Shown piece after piece: positions 36,889 through 46,023 of a DNA stretch of 64,000 nucleotides. A program made the position numbers and the translations under genes. Position 1 is the stretch's first letter, and each line of letters begins with the position of its first letter. The stretch is from Streptomyces katrae (GTDB lineage: Bacteria; Actinomycetota; Actinomycetes; Streptomycetales; Streptomycetaceae): NCBI RefSeq assembly GCF_000717655.1, contig NZ_JNZY01000002.1:124001-188000 (forward strand), in the 5' to 3' direction. The notes under the pieces are model-generated. The model did not search any database. It was not told where the DNA came from and worked only from the letters and a program-made list of their open reading frames with translations.

Positions 36889-36963
36889 GCGGGCTCCTGG
36901 CTGTCTGGCGTTCGGCAGACGGCCGCCCCGATCAGGAGGGACGGCCGGTGAGGCGGACCTAAC

Positions 36964-36982
36964 TTAACCGAGGCTTACCTGA
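36964..36982 (-). promoter_or_regulatory. IdeR/DmdR-like iron box of the efe operon
   Basis: On the minus strand TCAGGTAAGCCTCGGTTAA keeps about 14 of 19 positions of TTAGGTWAGSCTWACCTAA; the right half is weaker. It lies 76-94 bases upstream of efeO. Confidence 0.65.
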
Positions 36983-37073
36983 CCCATACCCGTGCGTCCA
37001 GTGATTCAGGCCACACCTGCGACCGCCGGCTACGGGGCCGTCACGGCGCCTTCAGGGCCAGCCCATGGGAAGG

Positions 37074-37952
37074 TCAAGCGGAAGTCAAGTCCACGTGACC
37101 GTTCCGTACGGCGGAAGGGTCCGCGCTCCGTACGGGGATCACAAGCGGAACCCCGGTACGCGGATGCGGGAGGACCTCGACGGCCTGCCGGTAGACCCGG
37201 CTCAGCAGACCGGCCCCGAACACCTCGGCCGGCGGCCCGTCCACCGCGATCCGCCCCTCGTGCAGGACGGCGGCCCGGTCCGCGTACGCGGCGGCCAGGC
37301 CCAGGTCGTGCAGGACGACCACCACCGCGTCCCCGGCCGCGGCCCGCTCCCGGCAGATCCGCAGCACCAGCTCCTGGTGGCGCAGGTCCAGGGCCGCGGT
37401 CGGCTCGTCGAGCAGCAACAGCGGGGCCTGCTGGGCCAGTACGCGGGCCAGCGCGACCCGGGCCCGTTCGCCGCCGGAGAGCGCGGAGAACGGGCGGGCG
37501 GCGAAACCGGCCACCTCCGTCGCGGCCATGGCGGCGGCCACCGCCTCCTCGTCGGCGTCGGCGAGCGGGGTGCCGGCCCACGGCGCGCGGCCCATCCGTA
37601 CGACGTCCCCGACGGGGAAGGGGAAGGACATCTCCGCCGACTGGGGGAGTACGGACCGGCGCAGGGCCAGATCCGGGGCCGCCCACTCGTCCACCGGGCG
37701 CCCGTCGATCCGTACGAGGCCCTCGGCGGCGGGCAGATCGGCCGCGAGGGCGGCCAGCAGGGTGGACTTGCCGGCGCCGTTCGGGCCGACCAGTGCCAGC
37801 ACCTCGCCGGCCCGCGCGGTCAGGTCGATCCCGGCCAGCACCGCGCGCTCGCCGAGCCGGACACCGAGGCCGACGGCCTCGGCGAAGGCGGCGCCGGGGG
37901 ACGGCCGGGCGGGGATGCTGCGTCCCCTGCGCCGCCGGAACGGGATGCTCAT
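37074..37952 (-). CDS. hmuV: HmuV, heme ABC transporter ATPase
   Basis: 292 residues. Walker A GPNGAGKST, signature LSGGERARVALARVL, Walker B LLLLDEPTAALD and the switch His in VVVLHDLGLAAAY are all present, in the order of FepC/HmuV-type ATPases. It powers heme import through HmuU. ATG 37952 overlaps the HmuU stop (ATGA). Confidence 0.94.
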   Translation of the reverse strand: MSIPFRRRRGRSIPARPSPGAAFAEAVGLGVRLGERAVLAGIDLTARAGEVLALVGPNGAGKSTLLAALAADLPAAEGLVRIDGRPVDEWAAPDLALRRSVLPQSAEMSFPFPVGDVVRMGRAPWAGTPLADADEEAVAAAMAATEVAGFAARPFSALSGGERARVALARVLAQQAPLLLLDEPTAALDLRHQELVLRICRERAAAGDAVVVVLHDLGLAAAYADRAAVLHEGRIAVDGPPAEVFGAGLLSRVYRQAVEVLPHPRTGVPLVIPVRSADPSAVRNGHVDLTSA

Positions 37953-39082
37953 GCCCAGCCCCCCTGCTTGCGGCGGGTGCGACGCAGCAGCCAGAAGAAG
38001 AACGGGCTGCCGATCAGGGCGGTCAGCACCCCGAGCGGAAGCTCGGCGGGCCGGGCGATGGTCCGGGCGGCCAGGTCGCCTCCGAGCAGGACCACGGCGC
38101 CGGCGAGGGCGCTGCCCGGGACCAGGAAGCGGTGGCCGGGGCCGTTCGCCATGCGCAGCAGGTGCGGGACGAGCAGCCCGACGAAGGTGATGACGCCGGC
38201 CACGGCGACGGCCGCCGCGGTGAGCAGCGCGACGACGAGGATGAGCGCGAGGCGCAGCCGCTCCACGTCCACGCCGAGATGGCGGGCGGGCCGCTCGCCG
38301 AGCGAGAGCAGGTCCAGCTTGCGGGCGTAGCAGGGGGCGACCAGCAGACCGGCGAGCGCGCAGGGCAGGACGGCGAGCACCTTGGGCCAGGTGGCCTGGG
38401 CGAGGGAGCCGAGCTGCCAGAAGGTGATCTGGTTGACCTGGCCGCTGTCCGCGAAGAAGACGAACAGGCCGATCAGGGCGCCCGCGAAGGCGTTGACGGC
38501 GATGCCCGTGAGGATGAGGGTGACGACCTCGGTCCTGCCGCCGTTGCGGGAGAGGAGATAGACGGAGCCGACGGTCACCAGCCCGGCGACGAACGCGCAG
38601 GTTGCGACGGTCCAGTTGCCGAGGAAGCCGAGCCCGAGCCCGATGGCGGCGACCGCGCCCACGGCGGCGCCCGCGGAGATCCCGATGACGCCGGGTTCGG
38701 CGAGCGGATTCCCGAACACCCCCTGCATCAGGGCCCCCGCGCAGCCCAGGCTCGCGCCGACGAGCAGCGCGAGCACGACCCGGGGGAGCCGTACGTTCCA
38801 CAGCACGCTCTCGCCGACCCGGTCGAGCGCGGCTCCGCCGAGCCCCAGCCGGTGCTGCACGGAGCCGAGCACGTCCCCGACGGGAATCCCGTACGCCCCG
38901 GCTCCGGCGGACACCAGGGCGAGCCCGATGAGCAGGACGACGAGCCCAACGGCCAGCAAGGCACCGGTCCGACGGGGCGTCGTTCCAGCCCGGGGCAGAT
39001 CCAGCCCCGCCGGCGTGGGAGGCGCGGGGGTCAGGGGGCCGGCTCCCGACAGCGGCGCGGCACTCGCCTTCTGCCCGGCCAC
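37949..39082 (-). CDS. hmuU: HmuU, heme ABC transporter permease (FecCD family)
   Basis: 377 residues with about ten membrane helices after a Pro-rich leader (1-38). RLPRVVLALLVGASLGCAGALMQG split over two helices and NPLAEPGVIGISAGAA are FecCD hallmarks; GLLVPHLLR forms the coupling region to the ATPase. GTG 39082 lies one base from the HmuT stop, so the three genes form one unit. Confidence 0.94.
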   Translation of the reverse strand: MAGQKASAAPLSGAGPLTPAPPTPAGLDLPRAGTTPRRTGALLAVGLVVLLIGLALVSAGAGAYGIPVGDVLGSVQHRLGLGGAALDRVGESVLWNVRLPRVVLALLVGASLGCAGALMQGVFGNPLAEPGVIGISAGAAVGAVAAIGLGLGFLGNWTVATCAFVAGLVTVGSVYLLSRNGGRTEVVTLILTGIAVNAFAGALIGLFVFFADSGQVNQITFWQLGSLAQATWPKVLAVLPCALAGLLVAPCYARKLDLLSLGERPARHLGVDVERLRLALILVVALLTAAAVAVAGVITFVGLLVPHLLRMANGPGHRFLVPGSALAGAVVLLGGDLAARTIARPAELPLGVLTALIGSPFFFWLLRRTRRKQGGWA

Positions 39083-39083
39083 G

Positions 39084-40118
39084 TCAGGCCTTGCCGTACA
39101 GCTGGGAGATCAGCGATCTCAGCACTTGGTCCGTGCGCGGGCCGTAATTGAGAAGCACGCCGTCGTCGACGGTGACGACCCGCCGGTCCATCCCCGCCGG
39201 GGTCTGCGCGACGCCCGGGATCTTCACCAGGCCGTCCGTACCGCCCACGGACTCCAGTCCCTTGGACATCACCAGGATCGCGTCCGGCGCGGCGGCCGCC
39301 AGCGCCTCGCTCGTGACCGGCGTGAAGTCCTTGCCGAGCCCCGACTCCTTGCCCGTGTCCACGGCGCCGGCCGCTTCGAGCAGCGAGGCCGCGCCCGAGT
39401 CGGCGCCGCCCATCAGGTACACGGAGGCGGTGCCGCGCAGGTACAGGAACGCCACCCGCGGCTTCTTCCCGCTGGCCGCATCGGCGGGGACGCCCTTGCG
39501 GGCCGCGGCGATGCGCTCCGCGGTGCGCTGGTTCAGCTGCACTCCGGCGTCCTTGACGCCCAGCGCACCGGCCACCGCCCCGATCCGCTCCGGTACGTCC
39601 TCCAGCGACTTGGCCGGGGCCACGACCAGCAACGGGATGCCGGCGTCGCGGATCTGGCGGATCGCCTCGGCCGGGCCGGAGGTGGTCTCGGCCAGCACGA
39701 GCGTCGGGCGCAGCGACAGCACGCTCTCCGCCGAGACGTCATGACCCCGTGTCACCACCGGCAGCTGCGCGGCCTGTTCGAAGGTGGCCGTGATGTCGCG
39801 GGCGACGACCTGGGGGCCGAGGCCCAGGGTCTGGACGATCTCGTTGAGGCTGCCCGTCAGCGGGACCACCCGCTCCGCCGAGGTGACCGTCACCTGGCGG
39901 CCGTCCGCCGACGGCACGGTCACCGGGAGCGCCGGCAGCGGAGCCGGGGAGAGCGGCTCCACCCGGTCCGGCGCGGCGGCCGGCCGGGCGGCGGCGCCGG
40001 GTCCGGTGGCGGACGTGCCCGCGCAGCCCGTCAGGGCGGCCAGTGCCATCGCGGTGAAGGTGAGCGCAAGGGCAAGGGCGCGGCGGGGGGCGGGGGTTGG
40101 CGCGGCGGGCGTAGGCAC
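39084..40118 (-). CDS. hmuT: HmuT, heme-binding lipoprotein of the ABC transporter
   Basis: 344 residues. Lipobox LTGC near residue 32 after a hydrophobic signal. The periplasmic-binding fold includes ERVVPLTGSLNEIVQTLGL and HDVSAESVLSLRPTLVLAE; a Tyr in the C-terminal half (LYLRGTASVYLMGG) fits the heme-binding pattern of HmuT. It collects heme, perhaps from the HtaA proteins encoded divergently, for HmuUV. GTG 40118 has a weak site; the iron box lies 82 bases upstream. Confidence 0.92.
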   Translation of the reverse strand: MPTPAAPTPAPRRALALALTFTAMALAALTGCAGTSATGPGAAARPAAAPDRVEPLSPAPLPALPVTVPSADGRQVTVTSAERVVPLTGSLNEIVQTLGLGPQVVARDITATFEQAAQLPVVTRGHDVSAESVLSLRPTLVLAETTSGPAEAIRQIRDAGIPLLVVAPAKSLEDVPERIGAVAGALGVKDAGVQLNQRTAERIAAARKGVPADAASGKKPRVAFLYLRGTASVYLMGGADSGAASLLEAAGAVDTGKESGLGKDFTPVTSEALAAAAPDAILVMSKGLESVGGTDGLVKIPGVAQTPAGMDRRVVTVDDGVLLNYGPRTDQVLRSLISQLYGKA

Positions 40119-40199
40119 GAAGGCACCGTCCTGATCGTCCGGCTGGAGGTCGGGCTGAGGTTCCGGGGAGCCGGGGGTTCCCCTCCGACTGGAGGTAGC

Positions 40200-40218
40200 T
40201 TAGGTTAGCCTAACCTTA
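40200..40218. promoter_or_regulatory. Iron box shared by hmuTUV and the HtaA operon
   Basis: TTAGGTTAGCCTAACCTTA differs from TTAGGTTAGSCTAACCTAA only near its end, an almost perfect DmdR/IdeR site. It sits between the two divergent operons, 26 bases before the HtaA gene and 82 before hmuT. Confidence 0.85.
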
Positions 40219-40243
40219 TTAACCAGACCCGGAAGGGGCATTC

Positions 40244-41722
40244 ATGCCCTCGCGACCCGCCCGCGCATCCGCAGTCGCCCTGGTGTCGGCCCTGGCGGCC
40301 CTGTTGTGCGCCCTGCTCCCGGCCACTGCCGCCCATGCGGCCGGCCGTACCGTGCAGGGGGGCCGGCTCGACTGGGGCATCAAGTCGTCTTTCCAGAGTT
40401 ATGTCACCGGCCCGGTCGCAAAAGGCTCTTTCAAGCTGAAGAACGGCGCCGCCACGGTCGGCGGCAGCCTGTTCCGCTTCCACTCGGCCACCGGCTCCTA
40501 CGATCCGGAAACCGGCGCCTTCGAGGCCGCCTTCAGCGGTGGCGTCGTCTTCCAGGGCCACCAGAAGCCGGACGGCTCGTACGAACTGGACCTGGCCGTC
40601 AGCCGCCCGACCGTCAAGATCAACGGCGGCAGCGGCACCCTCTACGCGGACGTCTCCAGCAAGGCCAAGGACACCGGCGCGGTCACCACACAGACCCAGG
40701 TGCCCTTCGCCACCCTCGGCCTCGGCGGCGTCAACATGAGGGGCGGCGGCAGCCCGATCGCCCTGACCGGCATCCCGGCCACCCTCACCGACCAGGGCGC
40801 CAAGGCCTTCGCGGGCTACTACCCGGCGGGCGCGCAGCTCGATCCCGTCTCGCTCTCCGCCGACGTCAAGGCCGCCCCCGCCGCCGAGACCTCACCGGCC
40901 GCGAGCCCGTCGGCGCAGCCCTCGCAGGATCCGCAGGCCGCCCAGGGCGCGTTCGCCGACGCCGCCGTTGACTGGGGCGTCCGGCGCACGTTCCGCGAGT
41001 ACGTCACGGGGGCCGTCGGGCAGGGCAAGTGGACCCTCGCCGAGGGGGCCCAGGACGGCGGCGCGCTGTTCCGCTTCCCCCAGGGCAAGGGCGCGTACGA
41101 CGGCCGGAAGGGGACCCTCGACGCCGCCTTCGCGGGCACGGTCCACTTCACCGGCGCCCATCTGGACCTGAAGCTCGGCAAGCTGAGCGTCACGGTGGAG
41201 AACGGAAAGGGCGTCCTGTCCGCCGACGTCACCACCGGCAGCGAGACGAAGAACGCCGTCGCGCTCGTCGAGTTCGACGCCAAGGGACTGAAGACCGACG
41301 GCGCACTGGCCACTCTCACCGAAGCCCCGGCCACCCTCACCGAAGGCGGCTCGCAGGCCTTCACATCCATGACCCCTTCTTCCCTGTATGCGGCGGGCAC
41401 CGAGATGGACCCCGTCTCGCTCGCCGTCGCGCTCGACGCCACCGCGAAGCTGCCGGCCCTGCCCGACCTGGGCTCCACGGCCTCGCCCGGCGCGCCTGCG
41501 GCCCCCGGCACGTCCGCTGCTCCCGCCGCGCAGGAGGAGGAGTCCTCGAACGCCGGGTTGTACGCCGCCCTCGGGGTGGCCGTCCTGGTCCTGGCCGGCG
41601 GCGCGGGCCACCTCGTGCTGCGCCGCAACCGCCGTACGGAGGCAGACGCGCCCGACGCGCCCGCCCAGGCCGATCCGGACGGTCCCGCCGAGTCCGTGGC
41701 CGCGCAGCAGCCCAAGCCCTGA
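40244..41722 (+). CDS. Surface protein with two HtaA heme-binding domains (1)
   Basis: 492 residues. Signal peptide (1-33), HtaA domain 1 (about 37-205, LDWGIKSSFQSYVTG), Ala/Pro linker, HtaA domain 2 (about 243-400, VDWGVRRTFREYVTG), Ala/Pro linker, one membrane helix (about 440-458, LYAALGVAVLVLAGG) and a basic, then acidic tail. In Corynebacterium HtaA binds heme and hemoglobin and passes heme to HmuT; each domain here keeps the leading W-G and the S-Y/F pattern. GGAAGGGG precedes the ATG. Confidence 0.92.
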   Translation: MPSRPARASAVALVSALAALLCALLPATAAHAAGRTVQGGRLDWGIKSSFQSYVTGPVAKGSFKLKNGAATVGGSLFRFHSATGSYDPETGAFEAAFSGGVVFQGHQKPDGSYELDLAVSRPTVKINGGSGTLYADVSSKAKDTGAVTTQTQVPFATLGLGGVNMRGGGSPIALTGIPATLTDQGAKAFAGYYPAGAQLDPVSLSADVKAAPAAETSPAASPSAQPSQDPQAAQGAFADAAVDWGVRRTFREYVTGAVGQGKWTLAEGAQDGGALFRFPQGKGAYDGRKGTLDAAFAGTVHFTGAHLDLKLGKLSVTVENGKGVLSADVTTGSETKNAVALVEFDAKGLKTDGALATLTEAPATLTEGGSQAFTSMTPSSLYAAGTEMDPVSLAVALDATAKLPALPDLGSTASPGAPAAPGTSAAPAAQEEESSNAGLYAALGVAVLVLAGGAGHLVLRRNRRTEADAPDAPAQADPDGPAESVAAQQPKP

Positions 41723-41798
41723 CCGCGCGCCCGCCCCGACAGCCCTCACGCCTCACCCCCCCCAGCCACCCCCCGTCGCCTTTCAGGAGGCCCCCGCA

Positions 41799-43208
41799 AT
41801 GTCCTCGTCCCACCGCCGTCCGCTCGCCCTCGCGGCCGCCGTCGCCACCGCCGCCGCGCTCGGCTCCACCGCCTTCGTCCTGCCCGCCACCGCGGCGGAC
41901 GGACCCCCGACCGGCCCTGTGAAGATCGTCGGCGGCACCCTCGACTGGGGTGTGCTCGCCGGCTACCGCGCCTACGTGACCGGCATGGCCAAGGGCACCA
42001 TCACCGTGGCGGACGGCGCCCGGCAGAACGAGGACGGCAGCCTGCGCTTCGGCGAGCCGACCGGCCAGTACGAGCCGGCCGCCGGACACGTCGTGAAGGC
42101 CGCCTTCAAGGGCAGCGTCACCTTCTCCTCGCCCGCCCCGCCGGCCGGTCACGGCTTCGAGGTCAGGCTCTCGGACTTCCGCATCGACATCGGCACCAAG
42201 AAGCTCACCGCGGACGTCACCAAGGGCGGCGCCACGGCCCAGGACGTGCCGCTGGCCGCGGTGGCCTTCGCCGGCCGGTCGATGGACGGCCTCGCGACCA
42301 CCCTCACCAAGGAGGCCGCGGACGCGCTCGGTTCGGCCTCGTACGAGAACAAGGCCGGCGACCCGCTCACCGCGAAGCTGGAGTTCGAGAAGCCCGCCCC
42401 GCCCAGCCCCTCCCCGACGCCCACGAAGCCGGCGGCCCCCTCCCCGACCCCGACGAAGCCGGCGACGCCCTCCGCAACGCCCACGGCCCCGGCCGACGGC
42501 CCGCGGAAGATCCTCGGTGCCAAGCTGACGTGGGGCGTGAAGGAGTCCTTCCGCAAGTACGTCCTGGGCGCGGGCTCGATCACCCCGGCCGGCGGCGCCG
42601 CCAAGAACGGCGACCTCTTCGACTTCGCCCTCGGCAAGGGCGAACTCGACGCGAAGAAGCAGACCCTGAACGCCTCCTTCGAGGGGAGCCTCCGCTTCCG
42701 GTACGCGGCCCACGGCATCGACATGACCTTCGCCAACCCGCGCGTCGCCGCGGCCGGCAAGACCGGCACCCTCTACGTGGACGTCAAGAACGCCTCCGGC
42801 AGCAAGACGGACGTCCCGTTCGCCACGCTCGACCTGTCGAAGACGGACCACAAGACCAAGGACGGCGTACTGGCGCTGAACGCGGTTCCGGCAGCGTTCA
42901 CCGCCGAGGGCGCCGCCTCCTTCGCCAACGACACCACCGGCTCCCTGTACAAGGCCGGAGACGCGGTCGACCCGCTCACCCTCTCCGTGGCGGTGGACAA
43001 GGGCGTCACCCTCCCGACGGGCGGCCCCACCCCGAACACCGGCGGCACGGGCGGTACCGGGGCCGCAGCCGGCAGCGTCGGCGGGAACCTCGCCAGCACC
43101 GGTGCCGAACTCCCGGCCGGAGCCCTGCTCGCCACCTCCGGCGCGGCCGTCGCGGCCGGCGCCGGCGCGGTCTTCCTCGCACGCAGGCGGCGCGCCGTCC
43201 AGATCTGA
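41799..43208 (+). CDS. Surface protein with two HtaA domains and LAxTG sorting signal (2)
   Basis: 469 residues. Signal peptide (1-33), HtaA domain (about 43-195, LDWGVLAGYRAYVTG), Pro/Thr-rich spacer with PSPTPTKPA repeats, a second HtaA domain (about 240-400, LTWGVKESFRKYVLG), then Gly/Thr linker, LASTG, a hydrophobic stretch and RRRR. LAxTG is the class E sortase signal used in Streptomyces, so the protein should be covalently tied to the wall. CAGGAGG lies 8 bases before the ATG; the gene follows the first HtaA gene after 76 bases. Confidence 0.92.
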   Translation: MSSSHRRPLALAAAVATAAALGSTAFVLPATAADGPPTGPVKIVGGTLDWGVLAGYRAYVTGMAKGTITVADGARQNEDGSLRFGEPTGQYEPAAGHVVKAAFKGSVTFSSPAPPAGHGFEVRLSDFRIDIGTKKLTADVTKGGATAQDVPLAAVAFAGRSMDGLATTLTKEAADALGSASYENKAGDPLTAKLEFEKPAPPSPSPTPTKPAAPSPTPTKPATPSATPTAPADGPRKILGAKLTWGVKESFRKYVLGAGSITPAGGAAKNGDLFDFALGKGELDAKKQTLNASFEGSLRFRYAAHGIDMTFANPRVAAAGKTGTLYVDVKNASGSKTDVPFATLDLSKTDHKTKDGVLALNAVPAAFTAEGAASFANDTTGSLYKAGDAVDPLTLSVAVDKGVTLPTGGPTPNTGGTGGTGAAAGSVGGNLASTGAELPAGALLATSGAAVAAGAGAVFLARRRRAVQI

Positions 43209-43227
43209 ACCGTGTTTCAATTCCCGC

Positions 43228-43899
43228 GTGAACGATCTAGATGTGCTCAGGGTCTTCTGCGCGGGCGACGGGCGGCACGGCAACCTGCTCGGCGTCGTAC
43301 GTGACGGCCGGACCTGCCCCGACGACGCGTCGCGGCAGGCACTGGCCGCCGAACTCGGCTACAGCGAGACGGTGTTCGTCGACGACCCCGAGCGCGGGGT
43401 CGTCGACATCCGCACGCCCGGGACGCGGATGAGCTTCGCCGGCCATCCGCTGGTCGGGGTCGCCTGGCTGCTCGACATCGAGGAGCTCCAGCCGCCCGCC
43501 GGCTCCGTATGGGCCCGTGACGACGGGGAGTTCACCTGGATCACGGCCCTCCCCGACTGGGTCGAGGGCAAGCGCACCGAGCAGTACGCGAGCCCCGCCG
43601 AGGTCGACGCCCTGCCCGCGCCGCCGCCCGGCGAGGGCTGGCTGTACGCCTGGGCCTGGGAGGACGAGACCGCGGGCCGCATCCGGGCCCGCGGCTTCCC
43701 GCGCCGCCCCGACGGGGTCATCGCCGAGGACGAGGCCACCGGGTCGGCCGCGATACTGCTGACCGCCGAGCTGAACCGCGCCCTGAACATCACCCAGGGG
43801 GCGGGCTCCCAGATCCTCACCGCGCCCGGCCCGGACGGCACCGTCGAGATCGGCGGCCGCGTCCGCTTCGCGAAGCCGCCCGAGGCGCGGACCGAGTAG
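43228..43899 (+). CDS. Short PhzF-like protein
   Basis: 223 residues, about 60 shorter than normal PhzF. YSETVFV with the catalytic-type Glu, MSFAGHPLVG (for CGHAT) and AEDEATGSAAILL are present, but much of the middle is missing, and the N-terminal GNPAG reads GRHGNLLGV. It may be a reduced enzyme. It follows the HtaA genes by 19 bases, so it may be read with them; any link to heme is unproven. Confidence 0.8.
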   Translation: MNDLDVLRVFCAGDGRHGNLLGVVRDGRTCPDDASRQALAAELGYSETVFVDDPERGVVDIRTPGTRMSFAGHPLVGVAWLLDIEELQPPAGSVWARDDGEFTWITALPDWVEGKRTEQYASPAEVDALPAPPPGEGWLYAWAWEDETAGRIRARGFPRRPDGVIAEDEATGSAAILLTAELNRALNITQGAGSQILTAPGPDGTVEIGGRVRFAKPPEARTE

Positions 43900-43902
43900 A
43901 GG

Positions 43903-43940
43903 CGTACGCCCCCGGCACCGCTCGGTGCCGGGGGCGTACG
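43903..43940. terminator. Bidirectional terminator, 18-bp perfect stem
   Basis: CGTACGCCCCCGGCACCG and its complement flank a 2-base centre, between the convergent PhzF-like and heme oxygenase genes. Confidence 0.8.
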
Positions 43941-43963
43941 TACGCCGTGGAGGGCGGGGCGCG

Positions 43964-44611
43964 TCAGGCGCTCAGCGGGAACTCCCGGCCCAGCTCCCGG
44001 AAGACCGCGCCGTTGAAGTCGAAGGCGCGCTTGCACTCGTCGATGATGCGCTGCTTCTCCAGGTCGTCCGCGGCGATCTCGTCCAGCAGCTCGCGGTAGG
44101 TCCGCTTGAAGGCCGCGGGGTTGGCGATGTCCGCGAAGACGTAGAACCGGACCCCGTCGCCCTTGCGCGTGAAGCCCCACGTCCGCTCCGCCTTGTCGCG
44201 GATGATCTGGCCGCCGGAGAGGTCGCCCAGGTAGCGGGTGTAGTGGTGGGCGACGTACCCGCCGGGCCAGGTGACCGCGCACTGCGCCACGCGGGCCGCG
44301 TACGCCTCGGTGGCGGGCAGTGCGATCAGCGTCTCGCGCCAGGACGGCCCGCGCAGGTGGGCCAGGTCGCGCTCGATCTCGGCGACGCGCAGCAGCTCGG
44401 GCCGTATGAACGGGCCGGCCACCGGGTCGTCCTTCAGGGACTCGGCCGCGTCCTCCAGGGCCCGGTACACGAACCACAGCTGCTCGGTGTAGCGCGTGTA
44501 CGCGTCCACCCCGAGCCGGCCGCCGAGCATGTCGCTCATGAAGGTCGAGGTCTCGGCCTCGGTGTGCTGCTCGTGCGACGCGACACGGATGACCGTAGAG
44601 AAGGCGTCCAA
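43964..44611 (-). CDS. hmuO: HmuO-type heme oxygenase
   Basis: 215 residues, the length of Corynebacterium HmuO. The proximal heme ligand is His16 in SHEQHTEAE, and the distal helix reads YLGDLSGGQII. It opens heme to biliverdin, CO and iron, completing the heme-iron route. TTG 44611 was chosen because GGAGGA lies six bases upstream and it gives the family N-terminus; frames from 44677 add residues unlike the family. An iron box lies 80 bases upstream. Confidence 0.93.
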   Translation of the reverse strand: MDAFSTVIRVASHEQHTEAETSTFMSDMLGGRLGVDAYTRYTEQLWFVYRALEDAAESLKDDPVAGPFIRPELLRVAEIERDLAHLRGPSWRETLIALPATEAYAARVAQCAVTWPGGYVAHHYTRYLGDLSGGQIIRDKAERTWGFTRKGDGVRFYVFADIANPAAFKRTYRELLDEIAADDLEKQRIIDECKRAFDFNGAVFRELGREFPLSA

Positions 44612-44691
44612 GACAATCCTCCGGAGACGGGACGAGGAGACGGGCGGAGCCGCCGGGCGTGACGGCACGTCCGCCACGCCCGATCCTCGTG

Positions 44692-44707
44692 CTTAGGCTT
44701 ACCTAAG
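44692..44707. promoter_or_regulatory. Iron box of heme oxygenase
   Basis: CTTAGGCTTACCTAAG has perfect 6-bp arms, and its right part matches the half of the IdeR/DmdR consensus ending in ACCTAA; with flanks about 14 of 19 positions agree. Confidence 0.7.
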
Positions 44708-44744
44708 TCAATGTCTTCCCGACGCGGTGTCGGTAAAACACCCG

Positions 44745-44763
44745 CGGCGGAGATTCTCCGCCG
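44745..44763. terminator. Short hairpin after map
   Basis: CGGCGGAGA and TCTCCGCCG pair around a single base, 44-62 bases past the end of map on the minus strand. No T tract follows, so strength is doubtful. Confidence 0.4.
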
Positions 44764-44806
44764 GGTTTCCGTCTTCCTGCTCCTGCTCCTGGTCCGGGTC
44801 CGGCTC

Positions 44807-45664
44807 TTACGGCAGGGTGAGGATCTCGGCTCCCGTGTCCGTCACCACCAGTGTGTGCTCGAACTGCGCGGTGCGCTTGCGGTCCTTCGTCACGACGGTC
44901 CAGCCGTCGGCCCACATGTCGTACTCGTGCGTGCCCAGGGTCAGCATCGGCTCGATCGTGAAGGTCATGCCGGGCTCGATGACCGTCGTGGCGTGCGGGC
45001 TATCGTAGTGCGGGATGATCAGGCCGGAGTGGAAGGACGAGTTGATGCCGTGCCCGGTGAAGTCCCGGACCACGCCGTAGCCGAAGCGCTTCGCGTACGA
45101 CTCGATGACCCGGCCGATCACGTTGATCTGGCGGCCCGGCTTGACGGCCTTGATCGCCCGGTTCAGGGCCTCGCGGGTGCGCTCCACGAGCAGCCGCGAC
45201 TCCTCGTCCACCTCGCCGCACAGGTAGGTGGCGTTGTTGTCGCCGTGCACGCCGCCGATGAACGCGGTGACGTCGAGGTTCACGATGTCGCCGTCGCGCA
45301 GGACGGTGGAGTCGGGGATGCCGTGGCAGATGACCTCGTTGACCGAGGAGCACAGGGACTTCGGGAAGCCCCGGTAGCCCAGCGTCGACGGGTAGGCGCC
45401 GTGGTCGCACATGTACTCGTGCGCGACCCGGTCCAGCTCGTCGGTGGTCACCCCCGGCGCGATCAGCTTGGCGGCCTCTTCCATCGCCTGGGCGGCGATC
45501 CGGCCGGCGATGCGCATCGCCTCGATGGTCGCGGCGGACTGCACCTCCGGTCCGGTGTACGGAGTGGGCGCGGGCCTGCCCACGTACTCGGGCCGGCGGA
45601 TGTTTCCGGGAACGGAACGGGCGGGAGAGAGCTCGCCTGGTACGAGCAGCGACTGGCCAGACAT
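44807..45664 (-). CDS. map: Methionine aminopeptidase, type I
   Basis: 285 residues with an N-terminal extension (1-40) as in actinobacterial MapB-like enzymes. The five metal ligands are present: Asp in VNLDVTAF, Asp in VHGDNNAT, His in FTGHGIN, Glu in FTIEPML and Glu in QFEHTLVV. It removes the first methionine of new proteins. ATG 45664 lies 7 bases after TACACT (45672-45677, minus strand) with no ribosome site, so leaderless. Confidence 0.95.
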   Translation of the reverse strand: MSGQSLLVPGELSPARSVPGNIRRPEYVGRPAPTPYTGPEVQSAATIEAMRIAGRIAAQAMEEAAKLIAPGVTTDELDRVAHEYMCDHGAYPSTLGYRGFPKSLCSSVNEVICHGIPDSTVLRDGDIVNLDVTAFIGGVHGDNNATYLCGEVDEESRLLVERTREALNRAIKAVKPGRQINVIGRVIESYAKRFGYGVVRDFTGHGINSSFHSGLIIPHYDSPHATTVIEPGMTFTIEPMLTLGTHEYDMWADGWTVVTKDRKRTAQFEHTLVVTDTGAEILTLP

Positions 45665-45746
45665 GCAAGCGAGTGTATCCAGCGGGGATGGGGCAGCATG
45701 GCGGCAGAGAGCGGTATCGAGAGGTATCGAGAGGAGCCCTGGGACG

Positions 45747-45986
45747 ATGGCCCTGTTCAAGAAGCGTCAGGTGGGCAAACCCGGCGAGTGGTACTACTGC
45801 CTGGTCCACCGCAAGGTCGAGGAAGGCCCGGAGTGCCCGGCGAAGGACCGTTTCGGCCCGTACACCTCGCCGGAGGAGGCCGCCCACGCCATGGAGACCG
45901 CCGAGGAACGCAATCTCGAATGGCAGAACGACCCCAAGTGGAACGACAAGTCCCGCGACGAGGACGAGGGCACGGCCGCCCCGTAG
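45747..45986 (+). CDS. Small conserved-looking protein with Cys/His motif
   Basis: 79 residues, acidic C-terminus. [20 protein letters not shown] contains C-x2-H and a later Cys, which could bind zinc. No name known to me. GAGGAG lies about 10 bases before the ATG. Just upstream, GGTATCGAGA occurs twice in tandem (45713-45732), overlapping the region between map and this gene; it may be a binding site or slippage product. Confidence 0.75.
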   Translation: MALFKKRQVGKPGEWYYCLVHRKVEEGPECPAKDRFGPYTSPEEAAHAMETAEERNLEWQNDPKWNDKSRDEDEGTAAP

Positions 45987-46023
45987 GGCCGTAGGGCCTT
46001 TAGAGCTCCGGGCCCTGTGGGTC

